Shown: in pieces, positions 1-8,927 of the stretch
Layout: every line of letters begins with the position of its first letter
Numbering within the stretch: position 1 is the first letter of the stretch
From: Paenibacillus mucilaginosus 3016
Lineage (GTDB): Bacteria > Bacillota > Bacilli > Paenibacillales > NBRC-103111
Length of the DNA: 64,000 nt
Direction of reading: 5' to 3'
Assembly (NCBI RefSeq): GCF_000250655.1
Contig: NC_016935.1
Location: 6,342,001-6,406,000, forward strand
Position numbers and translations under genes: made by a program
Notes under the pieces: generated by a model
Database searches by the model: none
What the model saw: the letters and a program-made list of their open reading frames with translations, nothing else
What the model was told of the DNA's origin: nothing

Positions 1-1330
1 AGCTCTCGATGGTATTCGGAACGGCCACGGGGGTGCCGAGCACGTCGGCCATGATCTGCAGCCAGAACGGCGAGTTCGCGAAGCCGCCCGAAGCGCGGAT
101 CTCCTTCGTCGGCCCGACGAGCTCCTCCAGCGCGCTGTTGACCGAATGAATCCGGTACATTACGCCTTCGAGCACCGCACGGATCATGTGCTTCTTCTGG
201 TGGTACAGGGACATGCCGAAGAACACGCCGCGCGCATTCGCGTTCCAGTACGGCGCCCGCTCGCCTGCCAGGAGCGGCAGGAAGATCAGCCCGTCGGAGC
301 CCGGAGCGACTTCCATGGCCAGCGAGGTCAGGTAGTCGTACGGGTCCATGCCCCGGCGGCGCCCTTCCTCCGCCTCCGCGGTCGCGAGCTGGTCGCGCAC
401 CCAGCGGAACATGATGCCGCCGTTGTTGATCGCGCCGCCGACCACCCAGAAGTTATCGGCCAGCGCGTAGCAGAACAGACGGCCCTTCGGGTCGGTGAGC
501 GGCTCGCGCACAACGCCGCGGACCGCGCCGCTCGTGCCGATCGTCACCGCATGGATGCCGGGCTCGAAGGCGCCGACGCCGAGGTTCGCCAGCACGCCGT
601 CGGAGGCGCCGACGACGAACGGCGTATCGGCCGCGAGGCCCATCGACACCGCATACTCCTGCGTCATGCCCTGCAGGGTGTACGTGGTCGAGACCGGGCG
701 GGAGAGCTGCTCCTCCCGGACGCCGCAGGCGGCGAGCGCTTCGCGGTCCCACTGCAGCGCCTTCAGGTTGAAGAGCCCGGTGGCGCTGGCGATGGAGTAG
801 TCGATGACAAGCTCGCCGAACAGCTTCGCGAACACATACTCCTTGATGCCGATGAACTTGTAGGCATTCTCGAAGAGATCGGCCCGGTTGTCGCGGATCC
901 ACATCAGCTTGAGCAGCGGGGACATCGGGTGGATCGGCGTGCCGGTCGCCCGGTAAATGTCCAGGCCGTTCGACTCGCGCAGCCCCTTGACATAGCCTAC
1001 GCTGCGGTTATCCGCCCAGGTGATGCACTGGGTCAGCGGCTGCAGCTCGCGGTCGATGGCGATCAGGCTGTGCATCGCCGAGGAGAACGACACGCAGAGC
1101 ACCTGGCCGGGCAGCACGCCGGCCTTGCCCACCACCGTCCGTATGCCGGTCACCACGGCCTGGAAGATTTCGTCCGGATCCTGCTCCGCGATATCCGGTC
1201 TTGGCGTATAGAGCGGATATTCCACCGCGTGGGAAGCGATGACCCGTCCGTCCCGGTCGATTACGAGCGTTTTGGCGGACGTCGTGCCGATATCCGCCGC
1301 GATAATGTAAGGTTTGGTCAGCTGCGTCAT
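1..1330 (-). CDS. gntK: FGGY-family carbohydrate kinase, probable gluconokinase (partial, 3' end outside window)
   Basis: Reading the minus strand from ATG at 1330 gives an open frame to the window edge, so the C-terminus is missing. The N-terminus (MTQLTKPYIIAADIGTTSAK) has the FGGY phosphate-binding motif DIGTTS, and later segments read VVGASDGVLANLGVG, VTIGTSGAVR and GGAINNGG, which are the ATP-binding and hinge blocks of the gluconokinase/xylulokinase family. The predicted cytoplasmic reaction is ATP-dependent phosphorylation of a sugar acid, most likely gluconate to 6-phosphogluconate. The ATG lies one base after the stop of the LarA-like gene, so translation is probably coupled and the three genes 3614-to-1 form one operon. 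Xylulose or another sugar is possible as substrate; gluconate is favoured by family pattern and by the hydroxyacid-enzyme neighbour (inference). Confidence 0.85.
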   Translation of the reverse strand, partial: MTQLTKPYIIAADIGTTSAKTLVIDRDGRVIASHAVEYPLYTPRPDIAEQDPDEIFQAVVTGIRTVVGKAGVLPGQVLCVSFSSAMHSLIAIDRELQPLTQCITWADNRSVGYVKGLRESNGLDIYRATGTPIHPMSPLLKLMWIRDNRADLFENAYKFIGIKEYVFAKLFGELVIDYSIASATGLFNLKALQWDREALAACGVREEQLSRPVSTTYTLQGMTQEYAVSMGLAADTPFVVGASDGVLANLGVGAFEPGIHAVTIGTSGAVRGVVREPLTDPKGRLFCYALADNFWVVGGAINNGGIMFRWVRDQLATAEAEEGRRRGMDPYDYLTSLAMEVAPGSDGLIFLPLLAGERAPYWNANARGVFFGMSLYHQKKHMIRAVLEGVMYRIHSVNSALEELVGPTKEIRASGGFANSPFWLQIMADVLGTPVAVPNTIES

Positions 1331-1331
1331 C

Positions 1332-2600
1332 TTATCTCAGGTTCCCTTCCGCGTTGAATTGCAGGTCGTAAGGCTCCGTCAGGATCTCGATGTCCGGGTG
1401 CAGCTTCGCTTCCTCCAGGAGATTGACCGAGATCTCGATCTCGCCGAGATGCAGCGTATCCTGAATGCGGACCAGGCGGCATTTCGTGTAGTCGAGAATA
1501 TTGCACGTCTTCACCGCCGCCTTGATCGCGAGCTCGTCGTTCGCCAGCGTCGTGGCGATCTTGGTCGGCGCACACACGGTGGAGGTCAGCCCGTTCGCAT
1601 AGGTGGCCGGCAGGTCCGTCTTGTCGACAAGGCGCTGCGTCGTGAAGTCGGCCGTGCCGACCCCGTTGGCGTTGCCGTTCGTCTCATGCGTGAGGTCGAG
1701 CACGACCATCTTGGACACGTCGGGTCCGCCGTGCGCATAAGGAGTCGGATAGCGTCCCGTGATGTTCGGGTCCATGCCGTCGCCGCTGATGTTCTTGCCG
1801 ATGTAATCGATGACGAGCACGTCGATCTGGTCGAAGAGAATCTTCGGCAGGCGGGCCTTCGCGGCCTCGAGCAGCACCATCTCGCGCTCCTCGATGTCGG
1901 CGGCCGGCAGCACCTCGACGATGCAGGTCTCGTCGAACGCGTTCTCGACCACGGCCACGCCGAAGACGATCGGCAGCTTGCCCATCATGATCCGCGCCAT
2001 CGCCGGCACGTTCTCCGCCATGTATTTGAAGCCGAGCTGGTGGCATGCTTCCGCGCCCTTCTGCTTGCCGAGGCCGATGGAGATCATCTTCATGATCCCG
2101 CTCTCGATCCGGCCGCGGAATGCGGTATGCGGTTTCACCCGGTTGATGACGACGATCGCATCCGCTTCGGACGCGTACTTGTCGACGTAGACCGGCAGGC
2201 CGTTCGGCAGCTCGTCGATCTTCACGACCTCCATCGTCGAGCGGATCGGCGCGCCCATCGCCTCCTCGGTTACGCCGAGGTGGTGAAGCACATCCCGCTG
2301 TCCTTCCGCCGTCGCGCCGCCGTGGCTGCCCATACACGGAACAATGAAGGGCTCTCCTCCCACTTCCTTGATCGCGTCGATCGTCGTCTTCGTCAGCGTG
2401 TCGATGTTCGCCACCCCGCGGCTGCCGACGGCCACGGCCACCTTCATCCCGGGCTTGATGGTATCGACCGCGCCGGGCTTGGCGAGTTCGCGCTTCAGTT
2501 CTTCCGCCGGATTCTCCAGCTTCGTGCCGTCGAACTTCTGGCGGATCCGCACGACCTGCGGAACGGGAATGTCTTCGAGCAGTTTGTTCAGAATGCTCAT
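1332..2600 (-). CDS. LarA-like (lactate racemase superfamily) hydroxyacid racemase/epimerase homologue
   Basis: A 422-aa protein with the layout of the lactate racemase/DUF2088 superfamily: an N-terminal Rossmann-like half with VAVAVGSRGVANID, a central PCMGSHGGATAEGQ segment and the block NRVKPHTAFRG followed by ESGIMKMISIGLGKQKG. In LarA the cofactor is a nickel-pincer nucleotide attached to a lysine in the equivalent central region; the His of KPHT and the Lys of GIMK are candidates, but I could not align them. Family members are reported to racemise or epimerise lactate, malate and other 2-hydroxyacids, including D-gluconate at C2. Position between a LacI regulator (4-nt gap) and a gluconate-type kinase (1-nt gap) suggests a sugar-acid substrate. 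No signal peptide, so cytoplasmic. LarB, LarC and LarE cofactor genes are not in this window. An FeS/DUF362-like role is the alternative. Confidence 0.75.
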   Translation of the reverse strand: MSILNKLLEDIPVPQVVRIRQKFDGTKLENPAEELKRELAKPGAVDTIKPGMKVAVAVGSRGVANIDTLTKTTIDAIKEVGGEPFIVPCMGSHGGATAEGQRDVLHHLGVTEEAMGAPIRSTMEVVKIDELPNGLPVYVDKYASEADAIVVINRVKPHTAFRGRIESGIMKMISIGLGKQKGAEACHQLGFKYMAENVPAMARIMMGKLPIVFGVAVVENAFDETCIVEVLPAADIEEREMVLLEAAKARLPKILFDQIDVLVIDYIGKNISGDGMDPNITGRYPTPYAHGGPDVSKMVVLDLTHETNGNANGVGTADFTTQRLVDKTDLPATYANGLTSTVCAPTKIATTLANDELAIKAAVKTCNILDYTKCRLVRIQDTLHLGEIEISVNLLEEAKLHPDIEILTEPYDLQFNAEGNLR

Positions 2601-2603
2601 GGG

Positions 2604-3614
2604 TTAACGCCCTCCCTGGGTGGATTGGACGGACTCGCGGATCACGAGCTCCGTGTGGAACAGCACGGTGGACTTCTCCACCACTTTATTGTCAATAAAA
2701 GTTAAAAGTTTCTCGGCTCCCGCCCTTGAGATCTCCTCGATCGGACGCCGTACGGTCGTCAGAGCCGGGGTCATGAACGCCGAGAACAAATGATCGTCGA
2801 AGCCGGCGACCGAGATATCCCCCGGCACGCTCAGCCCCCGCTCGGTGACCGCCTTGACCGCTCCGAGCGCCATGTCGTCATTGGAGCAGAATACCGCGGT
2901 CGGCCTCTCCGGCAGATCGAGCAGCCGCCCCATGCCCTGATAGCCGCTCTCGAGATCGTACTCGCCCGGGACGATCAGATTCTCGTCCATGGTGAGACCA
3001 TGCTCCGCAAGTCCCGCCAGGAACCCTTCGCGCCGGGCCTGCGAGGACTTGAACCCCGCCTTCCCTTCGATGAGGGCGATCCGGCGGTGGCCCTGCCCGA
3101 TCAGAAACTCCGCAAGCCGGAAGGCGCCGCCCCGGTCGTCGGGCAGCAGGTTCATCACTTCGACCCCTTCCACCGGCCGGTTGAGCACGACCAGCGGGAT
3201 CTCCTTCTCCGAAGCATACTCGATGAAGGCCTGGTCGCTGGTGCTCTGGCTCATGACGATGATGCCGTCGAAGCTTTTGCGGTTTACTTTATGGAAGCTT
3301 TTGTAATCGTCGATCCCGCGTACGATCAAATTGAAGTTATCCTGAATGACGTCGTTGACGCCCTTGATCGCCTCGTACAGAAACCCGGCCGACGTCCCTG
3401 TATGAAGTGTTGAAAAAAACAGGCCGAGATTGTATGATCGATCCAATACGAGAGAACGCGCATTGTAATTCGGCGTATAATTCAACGATTCCGCGATGGC
3501 GTGGATGCGCTCCTTGGTCTCCGGATTAATCAGGGGACTGTCGTTGAGGGCCCTCGATACGGTCGTATGGGATACGCCCGCAAGCCGTGCGATGTCTTTG
3601 ATCGTAACGCTCAT
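2604..3614 (-). CDS. LacI-family transcriptional repressor
   Basis: A 336-aa regulator. The N-terminal helix-turn-helix (MSVTIKDIARLAGVSHTTVS, residues 1-20) is followed by the hinge helix (NYNARSLV) and a periplasmic-binding-protein-like sensor domain to the C-terminus (GAVKAVTERGLSVPGDISVAGFDD pattern). A longer reading frame starts upstream at 3662, but the start at 3614 is preferred: it gives the canonical LacI N-terminus and has GAGGTGG six bases upstream. It is the first gene of the operon with the LarA-like enzyme and the sugar kinase, so it probably represses that operon and itself, released by a sugar acid or phosphorylated derivative (inference). An imperfect 16-bp palindrome with a central CG overlaps its promoter. 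Confidence 0.9.
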   Translation of the reverse strand: MSVTIKDIARLAGVSHTTVSRALNDSPLINPETKERIHAIAESLNYTPNYNARSLVLDRSYNLGLFFSTLHTGTSAGFLYEAIKGVNDVIQDNFNLIVRGIDDYKSFHKVNRKSFDGIIVMSQSTSDQAFIEYASEKEIPLVVLNRPVEGVEVMNLLPDDRGGAFRLAEFLIGQGHRRIALIEGKAGFKSSQARREGFLAGLAEHGLTMDENLIVPGEYDLESGYQGMGRLLDLPERPTAVFCSNDDMALGAVKAVTERGLSVPGDISVAGFDDHLFSAFMTPALTTVRRPIEEISRAGAEKLLTFIDNKVVEKSTVLFHTELVIRESVQSTQGGR

Positions 3615-3632
3615 TCTACCACCTCGAAATTT

Positions 3633-3662
3633 ATGATAACACACTGTTGCACACGTTAACAA
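3633..3662 (-). promoter_or_regulatory. Promoter and LacI-type operator of the sugar-acid operon
   Basis: On the minus strand TTGTTA (3657-3662) and TATCAT (3633-3638) are spaced 18 bp and precede the lacI ribosome binding site. The overlapping sequence TTGCACACGTTAACAA (3647-3662) is an imperfect palindrome centred on CG, 5 of 8 positions matching, as expected for LacI-family operators. A bound repressor would cover the -35 element. Confidence 0.55.
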
Positions 3663-3802
3663 CGTTCTTTTTTTGCAGGCTGGCCCGCCAAAATGAACGT
3701 TTTTTGCTGCGCTTCCTTAGGTCCTCTCCGGTTTAGCCTGCCCACCTGTCCGGGTTCCCTTCCCCCTGCCTCACCGCCTTCTCCGGAGCCGAAGATAAGC
3801 AC

Positions 3803-3838
3803 AAAAAAACGGCCTGTGTGCAAACACAGACCGTTCTA
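3803..3838 (-). terminator. Rho-independent terminator for the downstream end of the 3849-4445 gene
   Basis: Read on the minus strand, AACGGTCTGTGT pairs with ACACAGGCCGTT across a TTGC loop (one G-T pair) and runs into seven T residues. It lies 11 bp beyond the stop codon of the minus-strand gene. Confidence 0.8.
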
Positions 3839-3848
3839 AACTATCCTC

Positions 3849-4445
3849 TTACATCTCAAGCAGTAACATTTCATGCCGCAGCCCCTTCAGCTTTTCTTTG
3901 CTTGCCTCCACCTGTTCGTGATCTCCCGTCTGCAGCGCATCGTACAGGGTGGAAAGTTCGTAATCCAGCTCCAGCCGGAGCACCGGAATCCGCTCTTCCG
4001 GCCGTCTGGACCGGAACGCCTGCATCATTTCCTCCACCGTTACCACCGGTTCCTTTTGAAAGAGCACCTTATGTTCCACCCCCGAAATTTCCACCATGCG
4101 GATGATCTCTCCGAACATGATGTTTTCAATTAAAATTTGACGGTCCTTGAAACGCTTGACGACGGCATGCCCACGGGTGTCGCCGATCATTTTTTCCATC
4201 AGTTCGGCGAGCTTCTCATCCTTGAAGGAATAGTTGCCCACGATTTTATATCGTTCGCCGATCCGCTGAAATCTCAGCTTCACGAGCTTCCGTCCGGTCC
4301 GGATTGAAACAATGAACTGCTGTTCGCTCTCGTTCCAGTAGAGGGAGTAGCCTTCCTGGATCAGCGTCTTGATGAAGTTACGGATTAGCCGACGGTCAAA
4401 TCGTAACTCAAGGTTGCAATACTCCACTTCATGACTCTTACTCAC
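3849..4445 (-). CDS. Conserved hypothetical protein
   Basis: A 198-aa protein I do not recognise with certainty. It starts at GTG (4445) with AGGAGGGG seven bases upstream. There is no signal peptide or membrane segment. The first 75 residues look like an alpha/beta domain (LELRFDRRLIRNFIKTLIQE, then alternating strands), the middle has KRFKDRQILIENIMFGEIIRMVEI, and the C-terminal 40 residues are helical and charged, ending in LKGLRHEMLLLEM, possibly a coiled coil. A promoter is visible upstream and a terminator downstream, so it is probably monocistronic. No function is proposed. Confidence 0.75.
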   Translation of the reverse strand: MSKSHEVEYCNLELRFDRRLIRNFIKTLIQEGYSLYWNESEQQFIVSIRTGRKLVKLRFQRIGERYKIVGNYSFKDEKLAELMEKMIGDTRGHAVVKRFKDRQILIENIMFGEIIRMVEISGVEHKVLFQKEPVVTVEEMMQAFRSRRPEERIPVLRLELDYELSTLYDALQTGDHEQVEASKEKLKGLRHEMLLLEM

Positions 4446-4599
4446 GGCAATCCCCTCCTGGATGATATCGGCAGAATTGGGCTTCGACGATTAGCGGCAG
4501 CCGCTGCGGCGTCAGGTGCTGCTCTTGGCGGGTCGAGGACTGTGAAAAAGCTGCAACCTTCTTCGATTGAATTTTCAGACTATTCAGTTACTTACTCCT

Positions 4600-4628
4600 A
4601 TCTTATTATGAATCATATGATTTAGCAA
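4600..4628 (-). promoter_or_regulatory. Promoter with palindromic spacer upstream of the 3849-4445 gene
   Basis: Minus strand TTGCTA (4623-4628), 17-bp spacer, TAAGAT (4600-4605). The spacer contains a perfect 12-bp palindrome, AATCATATGATT (4611-4622), which would be an ideal repressor site. Confidence 0.5.
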
Positions 4629-4903
4629 CTTGGATTATTGTCTTTTTTTTAACTTCCGCGCACCTATTTTTTTCGCCCGGCATACACTTACGTAACCGCT
4701 GTCATCCCTGTCGGGGCTTGACATCCCGTTGCTTCCCCCGTCCCATGGGCCTGTGCGGACCAAAGAACGTTATGTCACCTGTAAGCGGTGTCATTCGTGC
4801 ATTCCGGTGCAGACGGGGTTGTCCCTGTGAGCTGGAAGCCCCTCCTTTACATCGGGTTCATATATGCTAGATCATCTTCTCCGGTCGAACTGCTCACCGT
4901 TTG

Positions 4904-4957
4904 TTCGGATGGTTCGGATCGTTCGGTTGGTTCGGTTGGTTCGGTTGGTTCGGTTGA
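4904..4957. repeat. Tandem 9-bp repeat (six copies) in a gene-free stretch
   Basis: Six units of TTCGGTTGG; units 3-5 are identical, the first two have TTCGGAT and the last ends in A. The stretch 4629-5200 around it has no ORF with a ribosome binding site; frames through the repeat encode SVG or TEP repeats but no plausible start. The 9-bp period keeps all frames open, which explains the ORFs. Confidence 0.85.
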
Positions 4958-5205
4958 TCCGGGTAATGCCCCCAGCCGTTCGCTGTCCGCCGCCCGCTTG
5001 CCCCCCTGCCCTGCCGTGGTTTGAACTCCCCCTTTCCCGGGGCCCCTTCGCTTCTCCCGTTCCCCGTACACGGATTATATGAGCGGTCCGGGGCTTTTCA
5101 TTCCCCTCCGCAGCCTTCTTTGCAAAATGACTTTTTGGAGGCAGGCATCAATATATTCCACCTTTTTCCTCAACTTTTTCCACTACTCTGCCGCAGTAAA
5201 TCTTT

Positions 5206-5241
5206 TATAATCGGGTTGCAAGCCCTTGCAAACGCTATCAT
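5206..5241 (+). promoter_or_regulatory. Amylase promoter -10 and catabolite-responsive element (cre)
   Basis: TATAAT at 5206-5211 is followed by TTGCAAACGCTATCAT (5226-5241), which fits the CcpA-binding cre consensus WTGNAANCGNWNNCW at every fixed position. The site would lie about +8 to +23 from the start of transcription, so CcpA would act as a roadblock and repress the amylase in glucose. No good -35 hexamer is seen. Confidence 0.7.
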
Positions 5242-5327
5242 TTGTGGAAAGGAGGCGTGCTTTCCTATTTCTCCGCTTCTCTGCAGGCGGCATCCTACAC
5301 TCATCGTAAAAGGAGACGTGAATCGTA

Positions 5328-6885
5328 ATGTCCCGGATTTGGTCCCGGCGTAAAACCGCAAAAGTTATTGTAAGCGCTGCCTTGGCCTTCACCCTGATCG
5401 CCTCCCCCGGCACAGAAAAAGCCCATGCCCACCATGACGGCAGCAACGGTGTCATGATGCAGTATTTCGAATGGTATCTCCCGAATGACGGGACCCTGTG
5501 GAGCAAGCTGCAGACGAATGCGGCCGCCCTGAAGAGCGCCGGCGTGACGGCCGTCTGGATCCCGCCTGCATACAAGGGCGGAGGCAGCGGCGACGTCGGG
5601 TACGGGGTCTACGACATGTACGACCTCGGCGAGTTCAACCAGAAAGGCACTGTGCGTACCAAGTACGGCACGAAGGATCAGCTGATCAGCGCCGTGGATA
5701 CCCTGCACGCGAACGGCATGCAGGTGTACGGGGATGTCGTGCTCAACCACCGGATGAACGCCGACGCCACCGAGACGGTCACAGCGGTGGAAGTGAATCC
5801 GTCCGACCGCAACAGCGAAATCTCGGGAGAATACTCCATTTCGGCATGGACGCAGTTCCATTTTCCGGGGCGTAATAATGCGTACTCCTCCTTCAAGTGG
5901 AAATGGTATCATTTCGACGGCGTGGACTACGATCAATCACGGAATGCGAACAAGCTCTTCAAGCTCCGCGGCACCGGCAAAAGCTTCGACTGGGAGGTCG
6001 ATACGGAGAACGGCAACTACGACTATCTGATGGGCGCGGACCTCGATTGGGATCATCCGGAACGTCATCAGCGAAACGCGCACCTGGGGGAATTGGTTCG
6101 TCAACACGGCAAAGCTCGACGGCGTCCGCATCGATGCCGTAAAGCACATCAAATTCGACCGGATGCGCGACTGGCTGAACGGCGTGCGGACCGATACGGG
6201 GAAGAGCCTGTTCGCTGTAGGCGAATACTGGAGCGGGGATATTAACAAGCTGAACAATTATATGACCAAAACGAGCGGTGCCATGTCCCTCTTCGACGTT
6301 CCGCTGCATTATAACCTGTACGCGGCTTCGAACGGCAGCGGCGGCTATGACATGCGGAACATTCTGAATAACACGCTGCTCAAGACCAATCCGACGAAAG
6401 CCGTCACCTTCGTGGACAACCATGACTCCCAGCCGGGGCAGGCGCTCCAATCCACCGTACAGGGCTGGTTCAAGCCGCTCGCCTACGCATTGATCCTCAC
6501 CCGCCAGGAAGGATATCCGTCCTTGTTCTACGGCGATTACTACGGCACGTCGGACGGTAAGATCGCTTCGTTCAAAACCGTTCTGGACAAGCTGCTCGCA
6601 GCGAGAAAAACGTATGCCTACGGCAAGCAGAACGACTATCTCGACCACCAGGACATCATCGGCTGGACCCGTGAGGGCGATGCCGCCCATGCGAACTCCG
6701 GCTTGGCCGCGCTCGTGACCGACGGACCGGGAGGCAGCAAGCGGATGTATGTAGGCACTGGGAAGGCCGGCCAGGTGTGGAACGACAAGACCGGCAACCG
6801 GACGGATACCGTGACGATCGACGGCAGCGGCTACGGCACATTCCCGGTCAACGGCGGCTCCGTATCCGTATGGGCGAAGCAGTAG
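5328..6885 (+). pseudogene. Secreted alpha-amylase, GH13 (BLA/AmyS type), frameshifted
   Basis: A single alpha-amylase is split over two frames: residues from 5328 to about 6060, then continuing one frame over to 6885. It would hydrolyse internal alpha-1,4 bonds of starch outside the cell. The N-terminus has a Sec signal ending AHA; the mature part starts HHDGSNGVMMQYFEWYLPND, typical of liquefying Bacillus amylases. After DWDHP the sequence CCGGAACGTC should read CCGAACGTC; dropping one G restores NVISETRTWGNWFVN and then GVRIDAVKHIKF with the catalytic Asp. Acid/base Glu (AVGEYW) and FVDNHDS follow in the second frame. Without correction the product stops at 6245 and lacks all three catalytic residues. 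GGAG-type RBS at AAAAGGAGACG. Total length of about 518 aa after repair matches the family. It is either a recent pseudogene or a sequencing error. Confidence 0.85.
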
Positions 6886-6896
6886 CGTTGGTGTAA

Positions 6897-7217
6897 GGCG
6901 GCTGGTTAGGAAATCGGTTTTTGATTGTGCTGTGCCGGATCAACCGCAAGCTTGCATGGAAAAGGCCGATCATGAATGCGGCGGCGTTCGACCGCAGCGG
7001 CCTTGGCACGTTGTCTGTCAGCGCCCGGCTTCGGGTCGGTATGAAAGAGGCAGTGAGGCGGCAGTGTACGGCGGCCGTTAGGAAACCGGTTTTCGGCGGC
7101 TGCTGTGCGGGATAAACCGCCGGACTTGCCTGGAAAAGCGGCTGGCAGCGGCAGCGCTCGACCGCACAGCCTCGGCTCGTTTCCAGCGGCGGCTCCGGAT
7201 CGGCAGGCCAGGGGGTG
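6897..7217. repeat. Diverged direct repeat of about 150-160 bp in the gap after the amylase
   Basis: Copy A (6897-7056) and copy B (7070-7217) both open with GGCGGC..GTTAGGAAA.CGGTTTT and share GTGC.GGAT.AACCGC, TTGC.TGGAAAA, CTCGACCGCA/TTCGACCGCA and CGGCTTCGGGTCGG/CGGCTCCGGATCGG. A weaker third match lies around 7360-7420. The remaining gap 7218-7549 has no gene with a ribosome binding site. No coding potential is shared between copies. Confidence 0.6.
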
Positions 7218-7549
7218 AGTGCCGGCTGAGAAGGGCGGCTGTGAGCCCTCCTTGCGGACGGACTACGGCTCCGTCATACGGCGTGGGAGAGCTTTGGATG
7301 CCGGGAGAGGCGTCCGGCGGAAGGGCATCACGCCGCTGCCCCCGGCGGCTGCATCGACGTTCCCCTTCCAGCGGCAGCTCCAGATCGCCGGGGCAAAAAC
7401 CATGAGGGGGCAGTCTCAGACGGCCACGGGCCGCAACCGACCGCATCGGGCCGCCTGGTTCCTTGGCAGATTGTGAAGGCGAACCGTTGAAAGACGAATT
7501 CGTAGAGCTGCCGGCAGACCTTTCCCCGGTGAAACACGGGATAACGCAA

Positions 7550-7588
7550 AAGCAGGCCGTCTCCGGGGAGCGGCCTGCTTCCTTTTTT
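7550..7588 (+). terminator. Terminator, plus strand
   Basis: AAGCAGGCCG and CGGCCTGCTT form a perfect 10-bp stem followed by CCTTTTTT. It is the first strong terminator after the amylase; it may also serve the minus-strand gene at 7671-8576, where the T-run is weaker. Confidence 0.75.
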
Positions 7589-7670
7589 AACCTCTGGAGC
7601 CGAAGTCCTCCCTTGTAGAGGGCGGTCCGCCAAAGAGCACCGGCCACCCCTCTCCGTCCAGATTCGCCGG

Positions 7671-8576
7671 TTATTGGCTCTCTCTTTTGTCCGCTTCCGA
7701 GTTCAAATCCGTGGTCTGCATGATGTTCACCGTATAGGTCGCGTCGGTTGTCTGCGGATTTTTCGTGAGCCTCAGCACTTCACGCATATAGCGGTTGATG
7801 ACCGTGCCTTCCTCGAGGCGCACGGTTTCGAAGTAATAATAGGCATACTCGTCTTCCGCTCCCTGCAGCTTGTCGAGAATCACGGGCTTTTTGTAATAAT
7901 AGTTCTTCCCGTACTGCATGGTAAGCGTGGCTTTGAGGTGCTCGCGCAGCATCTTGAGCTTCTCGGCGTTGATCTCGTCCGTCACCAGATATTCCGTACC
8001 CGATGCGGAGTGGGGAACATATACCTGCTCCGGCGTTTGACGCCACCGCTGCTCGAGTTCGCTCTGCAGGATGTATACCTCGTCGGAGTAGCGCTCCTTG
8101 GCTTTTTTGAGGCCCGACGTGTTGATGCCCATCCGCTTGACATCCTTCTCGCGGTAATAGACGCCGGCCATGTAATTGTTCTTGTCGTTCGTCTGCAGTA
8201 CTACATACTCGGCACCAAGGTACTTCAGCTTGACCGCCTGAGGGTTGTCCCAGAGGATCGCCTGGTATTCGGGATCCCCCGTCTCCTCCGGCTGCTCCTC
8301 GTTAATCCGTGAGTTGATATAGATCGTGCGGGTATCGCCCTGCCAGTTGATGTTGGCCCCGAGCAGACGGGCAAGCTCCGCGAGCGGCAGATAGCTCTTG
8401 TCCTGGTATACCAGCGTGGGCTGACTGAGCTGAACGGCCTTGCCGTCCACCACAATGTTGAAGTCCGGCCGCAGATAGGCCTCCACTTTCTGAAGCACGT
8501 CTTCGGCATAGACGCCGGCGGTGAAGGCACTGGTGAGCGCAAGCCCGGCCGCGGTAATTCGTAGAATGCGTTTCAT
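7671..8576 (-). CDS. Secreted stalk-domain protein (copper amine oxidase N-terminal-like)
   Basis: A 301-aa exported protein. Residues 1-24 form a signal peptide ending VYAED. Residues 35-90 carry the stalk domain common in Paenibacillus exported proteins: VVDGKAVQLSQPTLVYQDKSYLPLAELARLLGANINW, then a closing strand TRTIYIN. This domain resembles the N-terminal domain of copper amine oxidases but has no metal or catalytic role in these proteins. The rest (90-301) is charged, with EYVVLQTNDKNNYMAGVYY and a YYYFETVRLEEG segment, and matches nothing I know. Start has GGAAAGGATCG upstream. It is flanked by long gaps and appears monocistronic. Extracellular, function unknown. Confidence 0.8.
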   Translation of the reverse strand: MKRILRITAAGLALTSAFTAGVYAEDVLQKVEAYLRPDFNIVVDGKAVQLSQPTLVYQDKSYLPLAELARLLGANINWQGDTRTIYINSRINEEQPEETGDPEYQAILWDNPQAVKLKYLGAEYVVLQTNDKNNYMAGVYYREKDVKRMGINTSGLKKAKERYSDEVYILQSELEQRWRQTPEQVYVPHSASGTEYLVTDEINAEKLKMLREHLKATLTMQYGKNYYYKKPVILDKLQGAEDEYAYYYFETVRLEEGTVINRYMREVLRLTKNPQTTDATYTVNIMQTTDLNSEADKRESQ

Positions 8577-8927
8577 ACTGCGTTCGATCCTTTCCGTAAT
8601 GTCAGTCCTGCGTGGGATTTTCAGTTGTCGATCTTCGGCGCATCCAAAATCTTTATAGTATGTTATCGGTTAGGGGAGCCCGGTTTGTTCACTTTTTGTC
8701 GGTTCTTTATAAAGAACAACCGTACGGCACTCGGCGGATAGCCGATGGCGGCAGGTTTGGGGCTTATGTACTGCTGAGGTGCCATCCGCATGTTACCCAT
8801 TCGACACCCGGAAGCCGAATCCTGCCGATGATAGGTCGTTTGGGGATGGAACATCCTGTTAGGGATGGGCTGAGATCCTCTTTTCCGTCTCAGAGGCTTG
8901 GCGCCAGGTGCACAGGGGGCGCAGTTG

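Noticed and set aside
146..1357. 403-aa plus-strand ORF at the left edge
   Set aside because: Antisense to the gluconokinase gene, whose translated motifs are clear.
4847..5071. 74-aa frame with TEPTEPTEPT repeats
   Set aside because: Produced by the 9-bp DNA repeat; GTG start without ribosome binding site.
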